DNA from: Psoroptes ovis
Taxonomy: Eukaryota; Arthropoda; Arachnida; Sarcoptiformes; Psoroptidae
Reading direction: 5' to 3'
Assembly: GCA_002943765.1 (NCBI GenBank)
Contig: PQWQ01000012.1
Location: forward strand, 682,001-746,000
Length of the DNA: 64,000 nucleotides
In this document: positions 48,408 to 62,242 of the stretch, in pieces
How positions within the stretch are numbered: position 1 is the first letter of the stretch
Layout of the letters: the number at the start of each line of letters is the position of its first letter
Position numbers and translations under genes: made by a program
The notes under the pieces: model-generated
Told to the model about the DNA's origin: nothing
The model's input: the letters and a program-made list of their open reading frames with translations, nothing else
Databases searched by the model: none

Positions 48408-51400
48408 TCAATGATCGAGATATGGCTCATTTTCCATTTTTTTTCTCATTGATCAATCACTCAAGCAATCAATCAATCAAATAATCAATCGAACACATAC
48501 CAAAGACACATTGTTTGCCATTCGGATTGTTTATTTTATTTTCCTTCTATTTTTCCATTTGATTATCATCATCATCATCATCACAAAGCTCATCATCATT
48601 CATTCATTCATTTAATTGTGTTTTCAATGCATCATTTCAATGCATCATTTCAATTTTTCCAAGCATCAATTGCGTCTATTTGGTGCGCTGAAAACTCACT
48701 GAAAACTTTTTTTTCTCGATTCTGATCCTTATTTATTTATTATTTTTGTTTGTTTCAACAAAAGTTTTCTTAATATTTTCTTCTCAGCTTGGACATCATC
48801 AATCATAATACTCAAAGATATAATCTTTAATAATAATCTCTTGTATTTTCTCTGAATAGATAGAGATGAATGTTTTATTTTTTTTTCTCTCAAAAAATTA
48901 CAATTACAAAAGTGAGATTTAAATACAAAACAAAATACATTTATATTTCAATTCATTTTAAAATACACTGATAAACACTTTGAATCCACCCAGTAAACAT
49001 GCCTACCTTCATTTATTTAGAAAAACAATGCTCTCAATGATAAAAATATTTTTAATGATTATTTTTTAACCGATAAACAAACGTATAGATGAAATCAAAA
49101 GTTGAAATGTTTAAGTTAAGATTGAATTCGAATTTTGATTTGGACCAAAAATTAATCAATGATTTTACCGTTGAGTTTCAATTGAAATAAAATTGATTAC
49201 TTTTTGTCCAGTTTATTTTTTGTTCAAATTCGAAATAAACCAATGAAAACACTTGAAAAAATGAATGAAACTATGCATCAAAATGTATTTCGACGAACCA
49301 TTAATACTTGTTAAAATTGATCAATTTACACATATTTATCAATTTACCATGGAAATATTTACATTGAAAAGCATTGTAACAGCTCAAACATTATTATTAG
49401 TGATTCTTCAATTATCAAATTCAAATTTAATTTCAAATATATTTTTGTTTTGAAACAAAAAAAAAAAAAAAAAAAAAAAACTATACACCCGCAAACTATT
49501 CAATTGAAAAACTTTGATTCAAAATTTTCAAAGATTCGAAGAATAATTTGTAAATTTTCCATTTAATGATCGTCCATCACATGAAAAAATCAAATCAATT
49601 CAGCTAATGGATCAACTCAGCCAGCTGATGAATCTCAATCGATCGACAAGATCGAATCAACCATCCATAATCAATCAATTCATTCAATCAATTTTGAACA
49701 TTTATTTTAATTCAATTCGATTAACTTCGATTCAATCCAATATTTGAACGTTTGCTTCGCTATTTTATTTTGAAATTTTAATTTATTTTTCTGTTATTGT
49801 AATTAACACTATGATAATGATAATAATTGATATGAATTAATGTTTGTTAATTAATTAAGATGATAATTTATTTTTATTTTCATTTTTTTTCGTTTCACCT
49901 GTTTTAAATTATTTATTTTTTCACCAATTGAATTTTCAACCAATTTGAATTTCATATCCGATAATCATCCTTAAAAACCATCCCGAAACATGTCCAACAA
50001 ATCGATGTGTGTCTTTTTTAAAAAAAAAGTATTTAATTGAATTTCAAATTAATTTAAATAAAAATTTTTTTCAAAAACTGAATTAATTAATTAATGTTTA
50101 ATTCATTTAATTAATTGAAGCAATTATCCACCAGCTTTTTACACCAAAGAAACAAGATTAATAATCATTATCATTAAATACAATATTAATCATTTATTTT
50201 TTCATTTTTTGTTTCAAATCAAATCAGATTAAATCAATTTTAAATTGCTTTTAATTCATTTTTAAAATCCATTTTTCGAATCTCAATTATTCAAATTAAA
50301 CCTCATTCAATTTATGATCGAAAGCCTGGTTAATCGTCTGAAAACATTGAAAAAATTTTGATTCCATTTAATGAACAAGAAAATAAAATTTAAAATTTAA
50401 AACTTTATTTTCATTTAAAACTGAATTTAAATTGAATTTAAATCCAGACAAAGAAATTCAATTCAATTTGAATAATTTGTTTTCAATTCTTTAATTCCAA
50501 ATTCAAATTGAATTAATTAATCCGATTAAGCTTAATCTCTGCATTATTTGGCTGTTTCGGTGATTTCATTTTTTGGGAGAAATTCAAAGTTTCAAGGTTA
50601 TTCCAAGGAATTGACCTTGATTTCGTGCAGAATAACCGTGTATGATTCGGGCTAAATGAAACAAGAAAACCGAACAAGACGAACGAACGAACGAATGAAA
50701 TCGAAATTACACGGGAAATTAAACGGGAAACCGTTGAATCAATATCTTTGATTTCGATTGAAACTAACTAGAATAAAACGCGAAATTGAAAAACCATTGC
50801 GAGCTTCATATGGGCGAAATAAGGCGAAATATTCGGGACCCGAAAATGAAAACATTTTCATCGTATACATTAATGATATTTACCGTATTCATTTCTAAAA
50901 GTTACCGAAATCGAAAATATGGACCAAATGAATGAAATCACATAAATATTTATTCGGGAAATTTCATCGACATTTCTATTGATTCACTTTACATGTAATG
51001 TTTTTTGGCTCATTTATGTTTCCATTATTCTGGTACCGACTTTCTGGTACCAAATTCTGGTACTTTGGAGCCATTTCTCGTAGAGAAAAAATTGAAAATT
51101 CCGGGACCATATTCCTTGTATCATCATACATCGATACATTATCATATCTCAGTACAATTCTCCTCTCTATTCTATTTGACCATTCATTCATTAATTTCAA
51201 TTATTTCAAAAAAAAAATTATTCCATAAATGTTTTTTTGATTGTTCATTCCATTTATGGCCAATTATTATTGTCGAAGACTTATTATTATTACGAATAGA
51301 ATTATTACGATTATTATAATCATTAAAACAAGTACCATTCACTTTTCATCTTTTCAAACTTTGAATACGTTTAAAACACACACCCTAAGGGGTCATTTTC

Positions 51401-53629
51401 TGTCAAAATCAGAAGCATTTTCACATTCATTCATATTTTATTGATTCAAATGTTCATTGATTTCAATGTTCATTCATACGAGATTCATTATTATTTCATT
51501 TAGGTTTATTTTCATTAATTTTTATGATGATGATGCTTGGTGATGTTGGTGATTTCGATATTTTGATTCAAAATTATTATAATGAGTGCATGGCCATCAT
51601 ATAATATGATCATATTTTCATTTCAAAATCATATTAATAATGATCAGCCTTGAGGCTATTATTACCTGGGACGAGATCCATATTTTTTTCAGTTTAGCTT
51701 TGGTTAGTTTACTCAAAATTGAATAGGTATCAACCCTTTTATCAATGTATGTTCATCCTTGGCATTTACGAAAATAATTTTCCATTTAAATATCCTTGTT
51801 GATTCAAATTGTTTGTTCCAATTCATTCTCAAGCTAAAAACGACCTTCGCTTCAAAGAGTGAAGCCATACATGAATCAAATGCCATCAACAGAATCAAGG
51901 AATCGAAACATATACGAGGAAAATTGGGTATGAAATGTAGAATTCATTTGTGAATATTTATAAATGATTCACAAATGATTGATGTGTTGACATTTGGCTA
52001 CGAACGATCGAAATCGTTCGTAAATACATGGAACTGCTGGAACATCGAAACTGGAACATCGACAACAAAACTCGGCTGCCAAAATGATGATGATAAAAGA
52101 TGATGATTGGAGAAACGAAAAAAAATCCAGGAAAATTTCCTTCGTAAGAAAAAAAAATTTTGCGAAAACTTTGAAATTTGAAAATGTCAAAACTTTGAAA
52201 TATATTCACAAATGTCAAAGTTATTTGAATATTTTTTTTTTTTTTCAAAAAAAACAAATTTTTCAAAATTTACAAAAAAACCCTTTGCAATCGGCAGGCG
52301 CCCGTGAGGCACCATTATTGCAATGTTTCACTATAGGACCGCTCTGACCTTGTCGAGCGCTAGCACCATTAAATAATTTTCTTAAAATAAAATCAAATAT
52401 ACACAAATCCAATTTTGTTTTTTCCATTTATTCATTTATTTATTATTTATTTATCAATTCAATTCAATTCAATTCAATAATAATATTATTATTTATTTAT
52501 TTATTTTATTTAAAAGAAGAATGATGATGGTGGTGGTGGTGGTGGAAAAAAAATGAAAATTTAAATTTTAAACAAAAATTGAAAATGGAAAAATTGTTTC
52601 GTTTCATTTCGTTGTTTGTATTAGTTTCAAAAATAATTTCAAATTTTTAAATTCGATAAATTTTCAATTCAAATATCTTCAAATCTTCGAGGCTTGAATA
52701 ATTCTCAATAATCACCATTCAGAATTATCACCATCAAATATTTGAAAAAAAAAAATGCGATCAAAAATAAATCCGTATTCAATTAATCAATTCGATTCGA
52801 TTCGTTCGATTTTTTTTTTAAATTCAAAACATGTTTCGCGCTTCGTTTGGTTGTTTCACTACTGTTTTTTTGTTGTTGTTTTGTTGCTCAATACACAAAT
52901 GAAAAATTGTGTCAAATCATGAATACATGAATTATGGTACATAAATCATGGACAAACATTTAGAATAATCGCGTTGCGAGTAGAAGAAAAAACAACAAAA
53001 ATTCCAAGAATTGGAAAAATTCAAAGTTTATGTGTGTGTGTGTGTGTGTGTAGGGTGGTAGTGTCTGTATGCATGTATCAATATTGATCAGGGTGTTCAA
53101 ATAATCAAATAGTCAATTGTCAAATAAACAAAAAAAAAAAAAAAATAAACAAAATTTTCATTTGGAGACACGACAAAATTCAGAAAATTTAAAAGAAAAT
53201 GTCAAAAATGATTCATGAATATTCATTTAAATGATGATGATTATTATCATTCCATTCATTCGTTTTATATTTCAAAGAATATATTTAAATGTATTTTAAA
53301 TGTAAATTTATATGCATATATGCGTTCTCTGTGTATGGGTGTTATGTCGAAATGTTGTGATTTATCGAATGATGATGATGATGATGACGATGAATAATTC
53401 AAATGATAATAATAAAAATAATGATCAAATGGTTCGAGATAAATGATGATTATTAAATTGATGGCTGATGTGCTCCGAATATGATTCAATCGTTTCGATT
53501 CAGATGTTTTTTGATAGTGGCGACGGATGGCGGACAATAATGGTTGATTTATAAGACAATGAATCACAAAATAACTGAGAAATATTTAAAAAAAATAGAT
53601 ATTTCATTTTATTATTATTATTATTATTA
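48408..53629. other. Gene-poor DNA between the BTB and RCC1 genes
   Basis: 5.2 kb with no recognised gene. It has a 24-base poly(A) at 49457-49480, (TTTA)n near 52430-52510, (GGT)n near 52520-52545 and (TG)n at 53031-53051. A possible minus-strand donor follows an ATG near 51680 (MDLVP, then GTAATA), but no partner exon was found. A more GC-rich patch at 52290-52370 is unexplained. The 3' UTR of the BTB gene probably occupies the first few hundred bases. Confidence 0.45.
53031..53051. repeat. (TG)n microsatellite
   Basis: About ten TG units. Confidence 0.9.
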
Positions 53630-56600
53630 TTATTTAGATTCCATTTTAATTTCATTATTCGTATTATTATCATTATGATTATCGCTGTTATTATTATCAT
53701 CATTAATTATACCAATAATAGCTACCATTTGTGCACCAGCCGATATCGATATAAAATTTGTACATTCATCATATGGACCATTTTGTATACGATTTGGTTC
53801 GAATAAATCTTCATCACTATCGGTACCGATTTGTAAACTTCCTTGTCCCCAACAATATAATTGTCCTGATTTTGTTATTGCCATTGAACAAAAATCACCA
53901 CAATCAATTTTTTCAACAAATTCATTGTTGAACATTTTCGATGGTATTTGTTTAAATTCACTAATACTTTTATCATTCATATTACATTGTTTAACAAATT
54001 CTTCACCAAGACCTAGTTTACCATATAATGCTGAACCACATGAATAAACATTACCATCATAATCTAATGCTAATGAATGATGTTGACCATTCGATATTTG
54101 TTTACATTTAAATTCTATTGGTATTTTTGTCGGTATCAATATGAATAATGAACTATTATTCAAACTATTCGATTGTGATATGAATTGATTTTTCAATCCT
54201 AATTGAAAATAATTATTAAGGCCCCAACCAAACAATTCATCATCATTAGATAAGGCAAATGAATTCCATTGTGATGCAAATATTTTTTTAATTTTAACTT
54301 TATCCGGTATTGATACTATTTCTGGTTGTAAAAATAATTTACGATTTGTATTTATTGAATTCAATTCTGTCGATATAATACGACCCAATTGTCCTTTGGA
54401 ACCTTCACCAAATGTTAATACTTGACCATTTTCATTTAATAATAACATATGATGAGATCCAGATGCAATATCAATAATTTTCATATCTAAATCAATCATT
54501 TTTGGTAAAATTGTCGGCATATAATCGGAACAATTTGGTGATTTTTCACAATCAACAAATAAACCAACTTTATCTGATTCATTTCTATTTGAGGAAAAAT
54601 TCGGAAAATAATTAATTAAAAGTTTCAAGAAAATCAATTAAAGAAAAGAAACTTACTTAAAATTTCCCCATACATAAACTTTACCATCATCTGTCAATGC
54701 TGCTGAATGCATATCACCAGCTGATACTTTTACAATTGTTTTCGATAATAATTCTCTGACAGGTAATGGACGACCAGAAAATTTTTCTTCGAATTCATCA
54801 TCATCAATGTCTAATTCATCTAAATCTTCATAATATTTCTTGTATATCGAATTATTATTGTCATCATTATCCACCAATGTTCGATATTCATCTTGTGTTA
54901 TTAAACGTCCAAGCACGAAATCATCATTACAACCGAATGATAATATTTTACCATCAACAGTCATTGCTAATGTATGTAGGGCACCCATTGCAACTTGTTT
55001 AATTTTTATCGATGAATTTAGGCGAATTTTAGCTGGTTGTGAACGTAATGTTTTACGACCACGAAAATGTATTTGTCTTGGTCCTAATTCTTTTGATATT
55101 TGATCACCCATAGTGAATAGGTCACCATAAGATGGTAATTCTATTTTGGCTTTTTTTGAAGTTGATGTTGTTGATGTAATTGTGGTCGATGTCGTCGATA
55201 CCGATGTTGTAGTGATTGAATCTGGTTTTGCAACGGTTTCCTCATAAAGATCACTGACAGATTCTTGCGCTCTACGCTTTAAATTATTTCGATCAATTTT
55301 AGTATCATTATCATCATCAATAATCATCGATGTCGGTTCTCCATTCGTTTTATCTGAGGAGGAATTTGTCAATTCATTGTTATCACTTGTATCATTTTCA
55401 ATTTCGGTACGTTCATTTGTTGTGACCGTTGTCGTAGCAGTTACTTTTGTTATTGTAACATTTTGTTCATATTTTTGCTGTTTTTGATCATCGTCAGCGT
55501 CAGTACAAATTGTCGTAGAAATTTCTTCAATAATAACCGATGAAATCGTCGGTTCTGATTTATCGTCATTTTCTTCAACAATATTTTCATTTGAATCATT
55601 ATCGATATCATTATTATCAATTTCAACAATCTCAACTGTCAATGTTTTCGATTTTTTAAGCTCATTATCTTTTATTTGATCAGTCGTTGTTACGAATGGT
55701 TCGTTTGTATTTGTTGATTTTGTTGCATCATCATCATGATCATTTGTTTCAGATTTTACATCAGAAGAATCATCTGATACTTCTGCTACAACAGTTTCAA
55801 CAATTTCATTCACTTTTGTATCGATTACATCGGATAATTTTTTATCTTCATTTAATTCGATTTTAGATTTTTCTTCATCGTTTTGATTCGAATCAACATT
55901 GATTGTTTTGGTTTCTTTTTCAGATTTTTCGACAGTCGTCGAAGCTGTTGCTACATTACGTCCACGTCTCGGTCTACTAGTTGCGTTAGCTGGCGGTGGT
56001 TGTTCTGTCTTTTTTTCTTTTGATTTAGATTTAGAATCTTCAATTTTTTCTTCATCGATATCAATCTTTAATTTAGGTTCTTTTTGATTCTTTCTACGTT
56101 TCGCTGTTATTGTTACTGTTTCTGGATCTTTAGCCGCGACGGTTTTCTGCTGTAGATGTTCATCTTTTTCTTCCATTTGTTCTTCATTTTCCTCTTTAAC
56201 ATCATCATCGACTAGTTGTTGTTTATTATCTTTGATTGTTTGTTTACTTCGTGTAGTAGTGCGTTTAGTCGTTGAAGATGTAGCTTTGACTTCTGCTGTG
56301 ATTCCGGCAGCTTTCTGTCTTGTAGCTCGTTTATTTTTGATTGTTTCATTTTTCGTTTCTTGAATCGGCTCTGGTTCAGGTTCCGTTTCAGACTCATCTT
56401 TTGATTTGGTACGCGTTGAACGTTTTTTCGCAGTACTTGTTGCTGTAGGCGCTTCTTCGGATACGGTTTTCGAGGTAGCGCTGGACTTTTTACATTTAGA
56501 TTTTGATGTAACTGCTGCTGTTGCTGGTGCTTCTTGGACATTATCAACAGAAGATTTATCTTTTGATGATGATTTAGTTGTCCGTTTTTTGGTGGTTGCG

Positions 56601-57274
56601 ACATTTTTCTCTTCATTAACATCTTCAGGTTCTTCATGTTTTTTCATACTTTGTCTTGATGATGATTTTTTAGGTGTAGATGTTGTAGATGCCGATGTAG
56701 ATGATGATGATGATTTTCTTCTCGAAGAAGTGGACACTGATGGAGAATTTAATGTTGATGATAATGATGCTACGGTCGATGCTCTTGTCGATGTACGCAT
56801 CGATCGCCTTAAAGTTGGTTTAGACCCTTCATTTTGTTCATTATTATTTATATGTGATGAATCAGTATGATTATTATTATGATCATCATCAATATTAAAT
56901 TTTACATTTTTATTCGATTTAGGTTTAGATGTAGTCGATGATGATGATGATGTCGATTCATTACTGGTAGATTTACTACCACGTTTCAATATTTTACGCG
57001 CTGGTTTTTCTGAAACATTTTGCTGATTATTATCATCATTATCATTTGTTGTTGTTGTTGATGATGATTTAACTTGTCTTGTCGAACGTTTTGTCGTCGT
57101 CGTTGTTTTAGTTGTCGATTTATCTTTATTATTATTATTATTATTCGAAACACTTTCATTATCATCACCATTATTCAATTGATCAACATTCATTGATGGC
57201 GGCTGTTGCTGATCATCAGCAGCAGCAGCTGTATTCGTAGCTGCCGCTTTACGTTTCCGACATCGATTTACCAT
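53630..57274 (-). CDS. RCC1: RCC1-type chromatin-bound Ran exchange factor with long N-terminal extension, 1190 aa
   Basis: Exon 1 57274-54657 (phase-2 donor AA|GTAAGT), 72-base intron, exon 2 54584-53630. The C-terminal 440 residues form seven RCC1 repeats: ALHTLAMTVDGKILSFGCN (near 760), GDMHSAALTDDGKVYVWG (near 850, split by the intron), GSHHMLLLNENGQVLTFGEG, QWNSFALSNDDELFGWGLN, GQHHSLALDYDGNVYSCG, GDFCSMAITKSGQLYCWG and GAQMVAIIG. This is the propeller that docks on nucleosomes and loads GTP on Ran. About 700 residues precede it and are Lys/Ser/Thr/Glu-rich with basic clusters (VNRCRKRKAAA, SRRKSSSS); usual RCC1 has only a short basic tail. Introns within the extension were not seen. An RCC1-like paralogue cannot be excluded. 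Confidence 0.85.
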
Positions 57275-58604
57275 TTCGATTTATAATAATTTCTTCCCTA
57301 TTTCAATAATTATCGATTATTTTCACTAAATTTTCAATGATCTGCTCTGTTAAACATGGAAAAACACAAAAAAAAAATAATAAAAATTCAAAGCTCATAT
57401 TTAAATGGAACCACATACCGAATGTTGTGTACAACCGAAAAATTAATAATAATAATTCAAATCGAAATAATAATTCAATTATATGCAAAACAAAAACAAA
57501 AAAACAATTGAATATCGAAAAATATGAAATGAAAAAATAATTCCAAAGAAAAAAAAACAATACACAAACACATAAACTACTGCCGTGTGTAAATTATGTC
57601 TATTTTCATTCAATAATGAATGATGTATGCACAATACACATTTATATTTTTCAAGGATAAACGTTTTTTTTTTCGAAAGTGTTGAGAATGGAAACGAAAT
57701 TTTTTATTTATTTCAACAATTTGTTCAATCAAATGTTGAATGCAATATATTAGACAACACACAAACGCATATACAGCACAAAACACATACAAAGATAAAT
57801 AAACAAACAATTAATTGATTGATTAATCGATTATGGATGCTTAGACATAGGTTTAAATATCAAAAATTTAGATTACGATAAATGTGGTATTCTTTTAATG
57901 ATTTGTTTCACGCAAAAAAATGGGAAATTGGATTTGTACTGAAAATAGTAGGAAAAAATTTGTATTGTGAAAGTTATAACTGTCACAAGCCGAGGCCACA
58001 TTTCTCCTCCGCCCATTTTCTCTCTCACAATGCTCTCAGATGAGGAGGATGAGTAGTCCATATTTTAGCCCAATTCATACCTCACAAGTATATGTTGGAT
58101 GCTTAGGGAGTACTTGTCATGTACGAATAATAATTTAATTAGATTTAATTAAATTTTATTAAAATTTTATTTAATTAATTAAAAAATTGATTAAAAAAAT
58201 TAAAAATTATAATTAATGATGGCATACAACTGATGTTATGTCAGATCGCTTGTTTTAATGATCCTAACCGGCTCAGATGCAAAATATAAGCCGCCACCAA
58301 TTGAAATTTTCTATGTCCCAATCCTTATTATCGTTTACTTCGGGAATTGGTGATTTATAGATTGACTTCTTCGAAATAAGGTGCTTCGTTTTATCGAACA
58401 GTGATGCATCCAGCGATTGTACCAATTTCATCGACCATCAATGAGATATTGAATCTAAATTACAAAAAAGAAAGTATGAGAATCATAATTTCGAAGAAGT
58501 GATTTACCTTAAGATTTTTGTCGATAGCATCCATGAGTCAATCATCAATAAAATTGAATAAATAGCCATGACTCGAAGTGTTGATCGATCTTATTAATTC
58601 TTTG

Positions 58605-60085
58605 ATCAAATGACGAAGAAAAATGAACATTTTGAATCAAGAGTTATTGATCAGATGAAGAAGTCAACAGTGGCCAAGTCAAAGCGAAAGTCGAAACCCA
58701 AACAACAAGTGGCCAGTTCGAAGATAAGTCAAGGTTTGATCAGATAAATTCACAATGTTCATTTTAACTTCATTAGTTGAATCAAAGACTCGCAATGATC
58801 AATCAACAATCAAGTTCAAAAAATTTCTTCAATTTTCAATGATGATGATGGCTGGACATTGTTTTGATATAATTCTGAAAATGACAAAGATATTATTAAT
58901 TAGAATTGAAATCAATCTCAAAATTACCTTTAATCGACCATGTGAATGAATCAGTTGAATCGAAGAAGTCTGTAATAAAGAAATGAAGCATGAGAATCGT
59001 TGTTAAATGACGACAATGTTGATTACCTTTTTATAAAATATTGCCATATTGTTGCAATGGTCCTAATAAGAGAAAGGAATTGAAAATGGATTGATCTAAT
59101 TGAAACTAAGTTTATAAACTTACTAGGAACAGAAATCATTGGGCCAATGAGACTTAGATCAAGTTGAATTCAATCTGCCATAAGTTAATAGAAATGAAAA
59201 GAAGAATAAATTCACATTCCAAGACAATATAATTGATTACTTTTATTCAAAATATGACCATTATTGATGCGATGGCCCTGATCAAAAAAAGAAATTGAAA
59301 ATGAATTGATCCAACAATCATAATCGACTTACTACCAACAAAAGTCATTATGCTTATGAGATTTAGATCAAGTTTAATTTAATCTGTCATAAATTACTAG
59401 TTTGAGCAAGGAAATCTAAAACGAAAAGAAAGGAAGAATCAGTCAGCATTCAAAGACAATTATATTGATTACCTTTCAGTAGGCCGATTTCCATTCATTA
59501 CTATTTGATGTACCTAATTATAATGAGAGATTAGAAGATAATTATTGTAACTCACCTCAAGTTAGAACCAATTCACCATAATTTAAAAGTCGAATCAAAT
59601 TGGTACAGGAAATATGAAATGATATAAGAAAATATTGATCACTTTTCAACATATTAATTTGCTGCACGATCATAATGAGGAATAAGCAAGTGATTTGATC
59701 CATATGATCATCAAATGAATTGAAACCAATATTTTAACTTTGAATCGCAATCGATCACCAAAATTTTTTGATTGAACAATTGAAGGCAAAGATGAACATT
59801 TAGAATCAAAGAAATTTATGGCCTTGTCGAAGCGAAAGTCAAAACCCAATTGTCAAATGGCCAAATGGAAATGCTCGGATCAAAGGAACGTCAAAGAAAG
59901 TCGATCAATAATTTCGATAACTCACAATGTTCATCTTTACATCAAAAGTCGCATCAGAGGATTACGGTGAATCGATAACACTCAAATTCAAAATATGTCC
60001 TCAATTTCAAATGATGATCTGGACCTAGCTCTGTTCTGATAATTTTGAAAATAATCAAAGATTAAATTCAATGGAAATTACCTGA
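58605..60085. repeat. Diverged tandem duplication, offset about 1.2 kb
   Basis: 58605-58930 (TGAACATTTTGAATCAA, GTGGCCAAGTCAAAGCGAAAGTC, CACAATGTTCATTTTA, TCAATGATGATGATGG) recurs in diverged form at 59780-60085 (TGAACATTTAGAATCAA, CTTGTCGAAGCGAAAGTCAAA, CACAATGTTCATCTTTA, TCAAATGATGATCTGG). Shorter units repeat between them. Confidence 0.6.
59027..59556 (-). ncRNA. Alternating short segments with splice-like borders, possible non-coding exons
   Basis: On the minus strand, segments bounded by AG upstream and GT downstream alternate in two types. Type B: 59513-59473 (41 nt), 59277-59241 (37 nt), 59062-59027 (36 nt), each followed by GTAATC. Type A: 59383-59333 and 59174-59124, both 51 nt, each followed by GTAAGT. 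A third A-like copy near 59590-59556 keeps a GTGAGT donor but has lost its acceptor AG. Type A has stops in all three frames, so it is not coding. It could be a spliced non-coding RNA, or a decayed gene with duplicated micro-exons. Confidence 0.3.
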
Positions 60086-61090
60086 GTAGAATTGATCATC
60101 AATAATTGCAAGAACGTATCAGCTACATTGTTTCAACCAAACGCTTCAATATCATCAATATCGTAGTTAGGCTCAAGAATCTAATGATTGAGTCATTTAT
60201 TCACCAGGATTTCATAAGTCATCAATGTTCGTCATCATTTAAAGACGGCCATATGACCAGATTCAGCAATTGATTCGATAAAAATCATTCATTGAAAATG
60301 TTTGAAAATAATTCTGAAAAGAGGCAAAAACATTTAGTGAAATTTTAATAAAATTGACAATCAACTTAACCAATTATGATGATTGGGCAAATATGTTCAC
60401 ATAGCGTCAAAGATTGCATTATGATTAACGCAGCTCTTTTCAACTAATTAAATGAGTTAATTGTGAATAATTTGATATAAAATTAATTAAATTTAATCAT
60501 AAAATTCAATTAAATTTCAACGAAAAACACAATTTATCATCAAAAACACGTTGATCGAATTTTGAGCGGTTTTTTGGGCATACGTCCTTTACGAACAGTC
60601 TTGAGAATTTTCAAAAATTTGAATTTTCAAAAATTCAAATTATTTTTTTTAAATATCTGCAAAATTAATCAATCTTTGATTAATTTAATTTAATTAATCT
60701 ATTTTTAATTTCAATAGAGGAAGACTTTTGAAAATAGTTGTGTGATTCGGGAAATCGTTCACAATGTAACCGATGATCAATCGAAATTTGATGATGAGCT
60801 CTCTCAAAAAATTTATGGTTTCTCCATTTAACATTAAATCAAATTCATTCGGAATTTCATATATAAATTCGGATAATCAATCGATTCATTATAAATGTGA
60901 TGACTAAAAGTCTAAAATAGTAATAGTTTAAAAATTTAAATGTAAACAAAAACAAGTATAAAAACACGTTCTTCTAAAAATGTCAATTAACATATTTTTC
61001 TTGATTTTAAGCTGTAAATAATTTTTAAAATTTCAAATAATAAATAAAATTGATTATTAAGTATTACAAGAGCCAACAGGATCTACCACA

Positions 61091-62242
61091 ATGTCATCCA
61101 CATCAACAGAAGAACAACCACATCAAGACCTATTAAATGAACGTACGACATTACGACGATGGCTGACTAGACATCTGAACATCTGCAACACCAATTTGCT
61201 TAGTAAAAGTCCAGAAATGAAAGAAAAAGTTATACAGAAGGTTCGACGTTTATTTGCCATTGACAATAAATTAGAAGATACTGGTTACAACGAAAATGAG
61301 ATCAAAGAATATGGTCGAACCTGTAAGATTTTAATTGATTATTTCCACAACGAAGCAATGACGAATTTTGTTGGCGTAACTGATTTTAAAAAACGCGAAT
61401 TGCCCAGCTTTGATGGTGACATAATGAAATTTCGTTTCTTTATAAACGAATTTGAAGAATTGATAGCTCGTTACCCAAATATGTCTGGCCACGAAAAATT
61501 ATCGAGATTAAAATCATTCTTGAATGGTCATCCTTATGAAATGATCGAATGTATCGAAGGTACAGATGAAGGATTCAGCAAAGCCATGGAAATATTGAAA
61601 ACCGAATACGATAGTTCAGTTCGTGTTAAATCTGAAATACGGAGAATGTTGAATCAAATATCAAAAGTAAACAAAAATGATTTTCAACAAGTTCATTCAA
61701 CATTCATGAAAATGCGAAAAATTTTTCATTTTGCCGACCAAACTAAGATGGATGATGAATTTATTAATTATTATATGAAACGTGAGATGGCCAAATGTTG
61801 GTTTGGTGAGCCTCAACGACTGTTCTCGACCACAGATTCCTGCGAAGCAATGCTAAAAATTATGGAAAACGATGTCAACGGTTTGAGAGAATTAGATTTT
61901 GATCGATCAGTATCAAATGTGACTTATGTTAATCGAGCTTCGACTAGTAATGTTTGTCTGATCTGCAATGGTGGCCATCGTACTATTTTTTGTGATGCTA
62001 ATTTAACGAATACTGAAAAAGAACAAATCGTCAGAAAGAAAAAATTATGTTTTCGTTGTCTTCGTCCAAATCATTCCTTGAATCAATGTAAATCAAATTA
62101 TAAATGTCGTATTTGTCAACAACCTCATTCCGTTGTGATCTGTAGAAATGAACAAGCATCCATCAACCAAATTCAATTAATCCAACAATCAGCTGCTGAT
62201 ATCAACGAGTCGGGAAACGCCAACAGCAGCCTAGTGAATTAA
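61091..62242 (+). CDS. LTR retrotransposon gag with three zinc knuckles
   Basis: 383 aa from ATG 61091. Residues 90-230 (ELPSFDGDIMKFRFFINEFE, LSRLKSFLNGHPYEMIECI, YDSSVRVKSEIRRMLNQI) resemble the DUF1759 gag domain of BEL/Pao elements. The C-terminal part has CLICNGGHRTIFC, CFRCLRPNHSLNQC and CRICQQPHSVVIC, again in BEL-like spacing with the basic stretch VRKKKLCFRC. The protein would form the particle core and bind the element RNA. The stop at 62240-62242 overlaps the pol frame, which is entered by a -1 frameshift. Confidence 0.85.
   Translation: MSSTSTEEQPHQDLLNERTTLRRWLTRHLNICNTNLLSKSPEMKEKVIQKVRRLFAIDNKLEDTGYNENEIKEYGRTCKILIDYFHNEAMTNFVGVTDFKKRELPSFDGDIMKFRFFINEFEELIARYPNMSGHEKLSRLKSFLNGHPYEMIECIEGTDEGFSKAMEILKTEYDSSVRVKSEIRRMLNQISKVNKNDFQQVHSTFMKMRKIFHFADQTKMDDEFINYYMKREMAKCWFGEPQRLFSTTDSCEAMLKIMENDVNGLRELDFDRSVSNVTYVNRASTSNVCLICNGGHRTIFCDANLTNTEKEQIVRKKKLCFRCLRPNHSLNQCKSNYKCRICQQPHSVVICRNEQASINQIQLIQQSAADINESGNANSSLVN

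Larger units (their letters stand above)
57275..61090. other. Region between RCC1 and the LTR element: duplications and splice-like segments
   Basis: 57275-58200 shows only AT-rich DNA. From 58200 to 60480 the DNA is a set of diverged tandem duplications (see 58605-60085 and 59027-59556). From 60540 to 61090 it is probably LTR/leader of the retroelement starting at 61091: a TATAAAAA box is at about 60957 and AATAAA-type signals near 61040, but LTR borders and a primer-binding site could not be fixed. Confidence 0.4.

Noticed and set aside
50998..51090. Three occurrences of TTCTGGTAC as a possible regulatory cluster
   Set aside because: Too short, with no other context; could be chance.
51759..51953. 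64-codon plus-strand frame in the 48-53 kb gap
   Set aside because: It is isolated, without a domain or partner exon, and an opposing frame of similar quality overlaps it.
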